NCBI GenBank assembly: GCA_029834535.1
Contig: JAQMWT010000344.1
Span: forward strand, 620,001 to 684,000
Direction: 5' to 3'
Source: Chrysophaeum taylorii
Lineage: Eukaryota > Sar > Pelagophyceae > Pelagomonadales > Pelagomonadaceae
DNA length: 64,000 nucleotides
Part shown: positions 9,553 to 17,198 of the stretch, piece after piece
Position numbering within the stretch: position 1 is the first letter of the stretch
How the letters are laid out: each line of letters opens with the position of its first letter
Translations under genes and position numbers: made by a program
The notes under the pieces: generated by a model
The model's input: the letters and a program-made list of their open reading frames with translations, nothing else
What the model was told of the DNA's origin: nothing
Database searches by the model: none

Positions 9553-10910
9553 TTAGTATTGATACCAAGCACCAGCAGCAGCCTCCGGCGGCGGGCCCCG
9601 TTGATCGCGGCGTGGACTGCGCAAACGACAAAGGCGTGCCGCCGGGCCTCGGCGGGCGTCTTTCCTCCTCCCCTTGCCGAACCCCCACCACCACCACCAC
9701 CACCACCATGGTAGCGCGTCGCGTTGACAAAAAGGTCTCGAGGTGGGGATGGCGTTCGGGCGACGAGGAGGACGTCGTCGGGGACCGCTCGTTTCCCGAA
9801 TTTCCATGCGCCGACGACGTACCGCTGGCAATAATGGACGAGGGCCGGGCCGGCCGGCGCGGGGCCGGCGCGCGGCGTTCCGCACGGGTGTTGCTGGAGG
9901 TCGTCGTCGGTCGAAGCGTCGACGACCGCCCAGCCGACCATGCAGCCGACCATCAAATCCTTCAGCAGACGGTGTGGGAGGCCAAGGTGCGCGGCGGCCG
10001 CGACGTACGCATACATTTCGGCGTAATGCCGCGTCGGATCCCTGTTAGGACCGTCGATCAGCGGGTAGTCGTCCCAGAATTTCGGCGTAAAGTCGACCCA
10101 GACCTCGGCGAGCGCTCGGAGGTCGTGCCAGTGCAGGACGTAGGGCGGCCCGGCGTTGTAGTGGCGGCTCACGTCGCGGTGGGTGACGCGGAGGCACGGG
10201 GATCCGGTCCCGCAGATGCGGTCGAGGTGGAACCGGAGCCACGCGGCGCCCAGTCCGTAATAATGTGCCGCCGGCTTGCCGCGAGTCGCACGCACGGTCG
10301 TCGCGTCGTCCCATCGGTCGCCGCGCTGCTGGCCGGTCAGCGCCCACAAGTCGAGGGGCCGCAAAAACACAAAGTCGGGGTCGACGAGGACTGCGAGAAC
10401 GTCGTCGTCGGGCGGCTCGCCGAGGTGGCGAAGCCAGTGCCGGATCGCGAAAGGCTTGTTGGCGAAGCGAAAGCGCTGCGACGAGTTTTGGAGGAAGCGC
10501 CCGTTGAAGTCGGGCGTGAAGTGGAGGCGCGTTGCGAACGGGTAACCGCGCCGCGCGCGCGACAGCTCGACCTCGGAGCGCGAGAGCTGCGCTCGTGCTT
10601 CGTCGCACCCCGAGACGAGCCGCGTCACGACACCGCGCTGGCCAGCGCGCGCCGCGCTGTCCATGAGCGTCAGCGCCTGCCACTGCATGAATCTCGAGCA
10701 GTCCGTCGAAAAGACCACGTGCACGCGGGCCACCGTGTTTTTGTTCTTCTTCGTCTTGGCGGTCTCCTCCTCTGCGGGTCGTCGTCGGACCGTCGCGTTC
10801 TGGCGCGGCACGACGAAATGGTCGGGGGGTGACGGTTGGTGGAGCGCGAGGAAGGCGTGGATCGCCAGCACGCACGCGACGAGCACACTCAGGATTGCGA
10901 TTGTTCGCAT
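9553..10910 (-). CDS. type II membrane glycosyltransferase, peptidyl-Ser/Hyp O-glycosyltransferase-like; 3' end unresolved
   Basis: ATG 10910 starts a short cytosolic tail and one signal-anchor helix ([20 protein letters not shown]), as in Golgi enzymes. The lumenal domain resembles the plant and algal hydroxyproline O-arabinosyltransferase and peptidyl serine alpha-galactosyltransferase group: [29 protein letters not shown], a [10 protein letters not shown] helix, LVDPDFVFL (DXD-like metal site) and HYYGLGAAW. The same frame stays open through the whole release factor gene to 8361, so the true stop is not visible. Family-like text ends around [13 protein letters not shown] (near 9600), and a splice or an end near 9553, where an adjacent frame stops, is likely. 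Activity on Hyp or Ser is inferred from family only. Confidence 0.75.
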
Positions 10911-10980
10911 AATAATATGTAACTTGTTGGAACAAAAAATGAAAGAGAGAACTTGGTAATAGCGTTTTTCTTCATTTGAG

Positions 10981-13170
10981 ATGATGGGTGGCCTCCCCCT
11001 CCTCCTCGACGAGGGGGAGGAGGAGGAGAAAGAGGAGGAGGAGGAGGCATTGCCGTTGGCGGACGAGGAGCTCGTCGCCAAGCAGCTCGCAGCGATGTCG
11101 CGCATGGTGGCGATCCAGGAGGAGGCGATGGGCCGGGCCAAGGAGGCGACGGCGGGAGGCCAGGAACGCAAGTTGGCCGCGGCCTACGTAGCCGTGCTCG
11201 CCGCGTGGCGCGGGACCGTGTTCGAGCTACTCGTGCAGCGCGCGAGCGCGGCGATGGTCCCGGTGGCGCGGGAGCGCGGGGACGACCGCCTGAGTGCGCT
11301 CGAGCTCGAGGCGGAGCGCGAAAAGGGTCGCGCGACCGAGGCGCTCGCGCGGCGCGAGGCGAGGCGCGCCTCCAAGGCCGAGGCCGAGGTCGAGGACATG
11401 CGTCTTGCCTCGCAGGAGCGGGACGCGGCGTTGGCACGCGAGGCGGCCTTCCGCGACGAGGTGCGCGCGGCGGCGCAGGAGGCGCACCGCGGGTTGTGCG
11501 CGTCGTTCGTCGGCCGAGAGGCGACGCTGCTCGTCGCGGCCGCGCGCCAGGACGAGCAAGCGACGCGGCTCGAGCGGTGCGCGGCGCGGCTGCGGACGCT
11601 CGGGCACCTCCTCTCCCAGCGCGACGTCAAGCTGCGGAACGCCGCCGCGGCGCTGAGCGCCGACCGGAAACTGTGGGCGCGCGAGCGACGCGACGCCGAG
11701 CGCGCGGCGCTCGCCGAGGCCGGCGACGCGCTGCCCGCCGAGGAGGCCATCCTCTCGCAGGGGCTGCGACCCGAAGCCGAGGCCGTCATGCGGTCCGTGT
11801 TCTGCGACCTCGACGCCGACGGCAGGGGTGCCGTCGACCGCGTCGCGCTCTCGCGCGGATTGCGAGACGACCCGCGCCTCGGGCGCCTCATGACCCACTG
11901 GGTCGGCGCGCAGGCTTGGGACCGCGCGCTCGCGGCGATCGATCGAGACCTCGGTCGCCCGCACGACCTCGACGACGACGACGCACATGGGGGGGTCCGC
12001 AAGCCCGACGTCACGTGGGGCGAGTTTCTTTTGCTTTTCGTGTCGCGCGACGACCGGAGGGAACGACCGCCGCCGCCGCCGGCGACGCTCGAGGCGGGCC
12101 TCCGATTAACCTTGCCGCCGCCGACCACCGAGGAGGGCGGGGAGGAGGAGTCCTCGTGGGACCGGCTGGGCGTCGCGGCCCTGCGGGAGGAAGTCGTGCG
12201 GCTGTCGCGCGACCGGAGCGCTCTCGTGCGATCTCTCGCGAGCGCGCGACGGGCGAGCGCGCGCGCGAGAGACGAGGCCGCGCTGCTGTGGCGCCACGAG
12301 ACGCGCGGCTTGAAGCTGCGCGTCGACCAGCTCGACCGCGACCTGCGCGCCGAGCGGCGCGAACGCACAGACGCGCAGGAGACGCTCGCGGCCGAGCGCG
12401 CCGACCGCGACGCTCGCGCCGACCGAGCTCGAGACGCCGCCGCGCGCTCCGAGGCCGCCGCCAAGGCTTCTCTCGCAAAGAAAGAGGCCGAGATCGAGGC
12501 CCTGGCGCGCGACGCGAGGCTCGCCGCGGACGCGGCGACGACAGAAGCAGGGCGCCTCGAGGCAGCCCTCGCGGCGTGCCGGCGCGACCGCGACGCCGCC
12601 GTCGCCGAGTCGAGGGCGCTCGAGCGAGAGACCAAGCGCCTCCAAGACCAGCTGCGCGAGCAGGAGCGCGACGCGCGAGCCGCTCGCGACGCCGATCTCA
12701 AAGCCAGGGATGCGCAGGTTGCTGCCGTCAAACGCGAGCGCGATGCCCTGCTTCGAATCCTCCGCGAGCACCGCCTCAACGACGGGGCGCTTCCGTCGTC
12801 GTCGTCGTCCGGACAGCGCGGCGTCTTTGTCGCCGACGACGACGACTCGCCTTGTGCTGCGACCACGACGAGTCCTCCGAGCCGGCGTCCGCCGTTAGCT
12901 CCGCGCGCGGTTATTAGTAATAATAAGAACCGCCCGGACGACGACGACGACCACGACGACCACGACCAGGTGCCTAGCCGTTCGTCGTCGCTGCCGTCAG
13001 ACGCGCGCGGAGCCGCGCTCTCTCCAACATCCACCAAAAAGAAGACGGGGAAGAAACCGCTCGAACGCGCCTGCCTCGACAACCTTCGCGCCATCACCCA
13101 CGACCTTCTCGGGGATGACGACGAGGATGACGACGAGTTTGACGAAGAAGAGGACACTATCTATCGGTGA
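10981..13170 (+). CDS. long coiled-coil protein with EF-hand-like pair
   Basis: 729 residues in one exon from ATG 10981, 70 bp from the divergent glycosyltransferase start. An acidic leader (about residues 10-25) is followed by Ala/Arg/Glu coiled coil. A calcium-loop-like segment comes next, with FCDLDADGRGAVDRVALSRGL at about 277-297 and a weaker second helix-loop-helix. A second coiled coil occupies about 395-600. The tail is acidic and Ser-rich with Asp runs. Proteins of this build are common in algal flagella and centrosomes, but no named family is recognised. Composition is strongly GC3-biased like its neighbours. Confidence 0.8.
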   Translation: MMGGLPLLLDEGEEEEKEEEEEALPLADEELVAKQLAAMSRMVAIQEEAMGRAKEATAGGQERKLAAAYVAVLAAWRGTVFELLVQRASAAMVPVARERGDDRLSALELEAEREKGRATEALARREARRASKAEAEVEDMRLASQERDAALAREAAFRDEVRAAAQEAHRGLCASFVGREATLLVAAARQDEQATRLERCAARLRTLGHLLSQRDVKLRNAAAALSADRKLWARERRDAERAALAEAGDALPAEEAILSQGLRPEAEAVMRSVFCDLDADGRGAVDRVALSRGLRDDPRLGRLMTHWVGAQAWDRALAAIDRDLGRPHDLDDDDAHGGVRKPDVTWGEFLLLFVSRDDRRERPPPPPATLEAGLRLTLPPPTTEEGGEEESSWDRLGVAALREEVVRLSRDRSALVRSLASARRASARARDEAALLWRHETRGLKLRVDQLDRDLRAERRERTDAQETLAAERADRDARADRARDAAARSEAAAKASLAKKEAEIEALARDARLAADAATTEAGRLEAALAACRRDRDAAVAESRALERETKRLQDQLREQERDARAARDADLKARDAQVAAVKRERDALLRILREHRLNDGALPSSSSSGQRGVFVADDDDSPCAATTTSPPSRRPPLAPRAVISNNKNRPDDDDDHDDHDQVPSRSSSLPSDARGAALSPTSTKKKTGKKPLERACLDNLRAITHDLLGDDDEDDDEFDEEEDTIYR

Positions 13171-13349
13171 TGGTGTCATACCCTTTCTTTTTCAACAACA
13201 ACAACAACAACAACAACACGCAGGGGGAGTGCTGAAATGCGGCGGCGGCACGTAGAATGGATAGATAGCCAGCCTAGAAAGAAGAAAAAAGCGCGCCGCG
13301 CGCGAGAAACGGGAGGAGGACCTTAGCTTAGCTTAGCTTGGCTCGTCAG
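13171..13349. repeat. convergent spacer with simple repeats
   Basis: Between two convergent stops. It holds an (AAC)n run at about 13193-13218 and a short TTAGC tandem (about 13321-13340). The latter is not long enough to be telomeric. Confidence 0.6.
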
Positions 13350-14021
13350 TCAGAGCTCCGGGTTCGCGGCCATTTTGGTGAGGAGGGCCTTGCGAGTGCT
13401 GAGCCACGCGAGGAGCTCGGGCTTGGTGCCCTTGGTAGTGGACATACCCTTGAGTCGCTTGAGCTCGGCCTCGATGGCCGGAAAGCCCTTGTTCTGCATC
13501 TTCTTGACGTAGGCGGTCTCTTTGTCCGAGCATTTGTCGAGCGTGGCGGGATCGCAGCGCGCGGCGGGCTTGGTGTCCCCCTTGATTTTGATAATCTCGA
13601 TGGTGAATTTGAGAACGCTGCCCCCCGGGATTTTGGGAGGGCTGCCGCGGTCGCCGTACCCGAGTTCGGAGGGAATGTAGAGCTCCCACTTGTCGCCCTC
13701 GACCATCATCTGGAGGGCCTCGGTCCAGCCCTTGATGACCTGGTTGGGCGCAAAGGTCGCCGGGCTACCTCGATCGTAGGACGAGTCGAACTTGGTCCCG
13801 TCGATGAGGGTTCCCTCGTAGTGGCACTCGCACGGGCTCGAGACGGTGGGATGTCGGTCCCCCGAACCTGTGCGCAGGACCTTGTACTGCAATCCGCTCT
13901 CCTGGACCACGACGCCTTCGTTTTTGGCGTTCTCTTCGAGCCACGCGGTGCCCTCCGGCGTCGTGCCGGCGAACGTAGAGTGCACGACGACGACGGCCAA
14001 CCACCACGGGCTTCTCCTCAT
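13350..14021 (-). CDS. secretory-pathway FKBP-type peptidyl-prolyl isomerase
   Basis: 223 residues from ATG 14021 (the longer frame would need a GTG). MRRSPWWLAVVVVHSTFAG is a cleavable signal peptide. The helical leader TAWLEENAKNEGVVVQESGLQYKVL matches FKBP22/Mip-like enzymes. The FKBP fold follows with CHYEGTLIDGTKFDSSYDRG, VIKGWTEALQMMVEGDKWELYIPSELGYGDRG and LKFTIEIIKI, which carry the expected Asp, Phe, Val-Ile, Trp and Tyr pocket residues. After the domain, about 65 residues (CDPATLDKCSDKETAYVKKMQ onward) form a helical C-terminal module like those of ER proteins. It probably acts in ER protein folding. It diverges from the GILT gene, sharing a 107 bp promoter region. Confidence 0.9.
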   Translation of the reverse strand: MRRSPWWLAVVVVHSTFAGTTPEGTAWLEENAKNEGVVVQESGLQYKVLRTGSGDRHPTVSSPCECHYEGTLIDGTKFDSSYDRGSPATFAPNQVIKGWTEALQMMVEGDKWELYIPSELGYGDRGSPPKIPGGSVLKFTIEIIKIKGDTKPAARCDPATLDKCSDKETAYVKKMQNKGFPAIEAELKRLKGMSTTKGTKPELLAWLSTRKALLTKMAANPEL

Positions 14022-14128
14022 TTTCTCCCTTCCCAACGGACTGTACACCGGACGATTCCACGAAGAATAGATGATTGAGTGACATCAGCCAGTAAGTTTG
14101 TGTACGTCATCCAGTCTCCTCCCTCGGG

Positions 14129-15044
14129 ATGGAGCCGATGTATGAATCGATCGACGCACGGCCGCGGCGCGCGACGCCGATCGCCCTGGTGAGTGAGCGA
14201 GCGAGTTCTGTGGGCGTGTGAGAGCGAGGGGCAGGCACTCCTGGCGACGGCGGCGACGACGGTCGTCGTCTCGAAGCACACGGGCCACTCCCCCATGGAG
14301 TTTCTCCAGCGCGGCGGTGCCAAAAACACCGCCTCGTCGTCGGTGGTGGTCCACGCGTACGTCGACGCCATGTGACCCGACTGCCGGAGGCATTGTCTGA
14401 GCCTGCACGAGTACATGCTGGTGAATGACGATGTCCTCGGAGCGATCGATCTGAAGGTCGATTACCTCGGCGGCGCGTCGAGCGTCGAGGAACACGGACC
14501 GATCTTGACGTCGGTCAACAAGTACGAGCTGTGTGCGAGGCACACGCTTCCCCAAAACGAGTGGTGGCCTTTTGTCCACTGCATGTACGGCCTCCAGGCC
14601 TGCCTTTCTTACAAGTTTGATAGTCCCGAAAATACCATGTCGTGCTCCGAGGCCGAGTCGGGCAGCGACGACGACCTCCTCATGGCTGGCACCGACAAGG
14701 TCCTCGGCGCGGAGTGCGAGTGCACCCTGACGGGTGTGGTCGACTACTGCGCTTCCGAGCACACGTCGACGGACCTCGCTTCGCTCGCGGAGTGTACGGA
14801 GTCGGACGACGCGTCCAAGTGGTACGAGGAGTCGGACGATATTGCCGAGGCCGTGAACGACGGCGACCCGCTTTGGGTGAAGATCAACGGCGTCGAGTAT
14901 TCGTATTCGACCGACGAGACCGTCTCGGGCCTCACGGCCTGGGCGACCTCGGTCTTTGCCGTCACGTGCCAGGCGATCCAGGCGCAGAACTCCGACTCGT
15001 TGCCGGAGAGCTGCTCCACGGTCCTCTACCAGCAAGCCTCTTAA
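14129..15044 (+). CDS. GILT-family thiol reductase, probable selenoprotein (UxxC)
   Basis: Exons are 14129-14188 and 14235-15044; the intron (14189-14234, 46 bp) has a GTGAGT donor. The first exon joins in phase to give a signal anchor (PIALALLATAATTVVV). The frame then runs VVVHAYVDAM, TGA (14373-14375), PDCRRHC, and on without shift to TAA at 15042-15044. GILT proteins carry CxxC in the context LCPDCRRF, so the TGA sits exactly on the first redox Cys, giving U67-P-D-C. The product is 289 residues if TGA is read as selenocysteine. GILT enzymes reduce disulfides in secretory or lysosomal compartments. A start at the downstream Met 14415 would drop the signal and the active site. Later cysteines are abundant, as in the family. 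Confidence 0.8.
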
Positions 15045-15154
15045 GTTAGACGGCAACATCGCGACACCGTGCGCCCCACCTTGACGACCTCGCCCGTTGG
15101 TTCCACGTTTCGAGACGTCGGCCGCGGTTGCGACCGAGCTTTGTCGCCGAGACC

Positions 15155-15220
15155 ACCGAATGACGGACCGCGCTGTTTTTTGCCCTTATTCTATAAGGGC
15201 GCTTCGCAGGTCCTGACCCT
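15155..15220 (+). promoter_or_regulatory. candidate SECIS-like element in GILT 3' UTR
   Basis: About 110 bases after the GILT stop, ATGA (15160-15163) and TGA (15214-15216) face each other across a stem. GGACC (15165-15169) pairs with GGTCC (15209-15213), then GCG pairs with CGC around a bulged A. An internal T-rich loop follows, then a perfect 7-bp apical hairpin, GCCCTTA (15182-15188) with TAAGGGC (15194-15200), loop of five. Size and quartet position fit SECIS elements, but the usual unpaired AA (or CC) on the 5' side is replaced by a T run. It is therefore an atypical candidate. Confidence 0.45.
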
Positions 15221-15486
15221 AGTTTGGTTTCGTCGTGGCGCTCTTTGGTCCGACCGCCGCTTCCAGCCTATTCGTGGCGTTTCGGGCGCGAGTTCCTGGC
15301 CGCGCGCACCCCGCCGCTCCCTCCCTCTCTCCCTCCCTCGTGTGCTTTGTTGCTCCTCCCTGACGAAGAAGAAGAAGAAGAAGAAGAAGAAGAAGCAGCC
15401 GAAGTTTGGGACGAACCTCTCCTCTCGCTGCTGCCGGCGGCGCCAGTTCCCACCACACTAGAGAGCGACAACATCAACTTTGTGAT
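15221..15486. repeat. GILT/PhyH convergent spacer with (GAA)n
   Basis: No gene is supported. A GAA run of about ten units lies at 15365-15395, next to C/T-rich text. An 88-codon ORF across it starts only at TTG and is mostly the Glu run, so it is not called. Confidence 0.6.
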
Positions 15487-17103
15487 TTAATGATACTCAT
15501 AACCCCTGGTGCACGTATCACCTTGGTGGCGGAAGTAATTTCTCGCCTCGCGGGCCATGGCGTCGGCGTGCGCTGCGCGCTCTTCAGGACCGGCGCGGGT
15601 CTCGGGTCGCGGTTCGAGATCGAAGGCGCCGCATCGCGGATCGTAGTCGCCAGCCGCGAGCGTGGCCGACTCGCGGCACTCGCCGTCGCGCGTCGCCGCT
15701 GCCGCGATGTAGCGGATAGCCAAGCCGACGCGCCGCTGATCGGGCGTCGCGTTGGGAGGGGACCAGTGGACCGTCGGCATCGAGTGCCAGGAGCACTCGC
15801 CTGCGCGCAGGGGCACCGGAACGCTCGCGAACTGCTGGTCCGAGTATTCGGCGATCCGTTGGCCAAACGCGAGCATGTTGTTGCCGGAGCTCTCCTCCGT
15901 AGATGATCTTACGTGTGGGAGCGGTCCGCGGAGATGGGAACGCGGGTAGAAGCGCAAGCATCCAGCCGCCTCGGGAGCATCGGAGAGCGCGACCCAGGCC
16001 GTCACGCAGGCGAGCGCGGGCTCGAGGCCCGCGTAAGCCGAGTCCTGGTGCGGCGTGAAGTGACCCGGAGTGCCGGGCGCCTTGCAGACGAGGTCGGTCG
16101 ACCACACGAGGACGTCGTCCGTGCCGAGAATTTGTCGCGCGGCCGTCGTGAGCGTCTCGCGGCGCACGAGGTCCGCCAGTTCGGGGATAAGAAGATGGAG
16201 CTTGAACCTGTCGTTGCCCCGGAGCGCTTCCGCCGGAGCTCCGAACTCGTCCAAGATCCTCAGAAGCTCCACGGCCTCCCCCCTCCCCAAAACGCGTTCC
16301 GGTCCTGCGAACCCGTCGGCGGCCAGACGCGCCGCGAGCGGCCACGCAGGGGGGGCGCGAATTGTCGCGCGCGCGACGACGACGACGAGGCGTTCCTCGA
16401 AGGCGAGGCGCTCGTCGGGGTACGCCGCGTCTATTTCCGCGATACCGCGCTCGAGTTCGGCGTCGGTAAAGTGGGAAAAGGTGCTCCAGAATCGCGACCG
16501 CACCATCTCGATCCATGCCTGCTTCCGGATTTCGCACGGAAAGGCCTCGATCGACGTCGTTACGGAGCAAAAGCCGGCGTCTTTCAGCTCGCGCGCGAGC
16601 GACGCCTCGTCGGGCTGGTTGTCGGCCCACACGCGCCGGGCGGCGTCGAAGAAAGGGTAGTCGATCGCCGAGCGCGGCCGCGTCGCGACGACCAGCACCC
16701 CGTCGGCCGTCAGCTTTCTCGTCCGCATAGCGCGGAAGCACGCCGACCGATCAGACATATGGTGCACGACTTCCTTCAACAAAATCCGGTCGTGCCTGTC
16801 CTCGGCGGTCGCCGCCCACGCGGCGCCGTCGGCGCACACCTTCCGCGATATGCTCGCCTCCTTTCCGCCGCTCTCGATCATGGCCGCCGACGGCTCCACC
16901 AGGGTTACGGACACCCCGCCGACGGCCCTCGCCATCGCCGCAGCGAACACCCCGCTTCCGCCCCCGACATCCGCGAGCCGGTGTCCTCGCGCCAGCTCCA
17001 ACGCGCGTATGAGGCACCCGACTTGCCACTGCTTGAACGGCCCCTCGGCGTAGAACATGGCCGACGAGTACCGCGTCGCGACGGCGGCGTAGTGCGTCTT
17101 CAT
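15487..17103 (-). CDS. SAM-dependent methyltransferase fused to phytanoyl-CoA-type dioxygenase
   Basis: 538 residues, single exon, ATG 17103. Residues 1-240 are a class I methyltransferase: glycine-rich motif LADVGGGSGVF, acidic VEPSAAMI, then ILLKEVVHHM. Residues about 250-538 are a PhyH-like Fe(II)/2-oxoglutarate oxygenase: HFTPHQDSAYAGL supplies the HxD pair near residue 350, WHSMPTVHWSPPNATPDQRR supplies the distal His and the 2-oxoglutarate Arg, and YPRSHLRGPLPH is the usual substrate-side loop. Both catalytic sets look intact. The two activities may act in turn on one small metabolite; the substrate is unknown. The leader contains an array of minimal ATG-AAA-TGA uORFs. The ends of the two halves join without a stop or frame change. 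Confidence 0.85.
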   Translation of the reverse strand: MKTHYAAVATRYSSAMFYAEGPFKQWQVGCLIRALELARGHRLADVGGGSGVFAAAMARAVGGVSVTLVEPSAAMIESGGKEASISRKVCADGAAWAATAEDRHDRILLKEVVHHMSDRSACFRAMRTRKLTADGVLVVATRPRSAIDYPFFDAARRVWADNQPDEASLARELKDAGFCSVTTSIEAFPCEIRKQAWIEMVRSRFWSTFSHFTDAELERGIAEIDAAYPDERLAFEERLVVVVARATIRAPPAWPLAARLAADGFAGPERVLGRGEAVELLRILDEFGAPAEALRGNDRFKLHLLIPELADLVRRETLTTAARQILGTDDVLVWSTDLVCKAPGTPGHFTPHQDSAYAGLEPALACVTAWVALSDAPEAAGCLRFYPRSHLRGPLPHVRSSTEESSGNNMLAFGQRIAEYSDQQFASVPVPLRAGECSWHSMPTVHWSPPNATPDQRRVGLAIRYIAAAATRDGECRESATLAAGDYDPRCGAFDLEPRPETRAGPEERAAHADAMAREARNYFRHQGDTCTRGYEYH

Positions 17104-17198
17104 TTTATTTCATTTCATTTCATTTCATTCATTTCATTTCATTTCTACGATGGTGATAATTAAAAAAAAAAAATAATAATAATAACCCTTTCCCGAAG
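17104..17198. promoter_or_regulatory. divergent promoter with (TTTCA)n array acting as uORF array for the minus gene
   Basis: 95 bp between two divergent starts. Read on the minus strand, 17104-17146 is a GAAAT tandem giving seven ATGs before the real start, each closed at once by TGA or TAA (mostly ATG AAA TGA). The rest, 17155-17185, is A-rich with AAT repeats and serves the plus-strand gene. Confidence 0.55.

Noticed and set aside
11184-13157. 657-codon minus ORF opposite the coiled-coil EF-hand gene.
   Set aside because: Ser/Arg-rich mirror frame of a GC-biased coding strand; the plus frame has heptads and an EF-hand.
13321-13340. TTAGC/GTTAG tandem as telomeric repeat.
   Set aside because: Too short and internal; the GTTA runs elsewhere are tails of a dispersed element.
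14373-14402. A 30 bp GT-AG intron removing the in-frame TGA of the GILT gene (GTGACC ... CTGAG).
   Set aside because: It is shorter than any other intron here and would delete the PDC active-site residues that match the family; selenocysteine explains the site better.
15224-15490. 88-codon plus ORF between GILT and PhyH.
   Set aside because: TTG start, mostly a (GAA)n-coded Glu run, no domain, overlaps two 3' UTRs.
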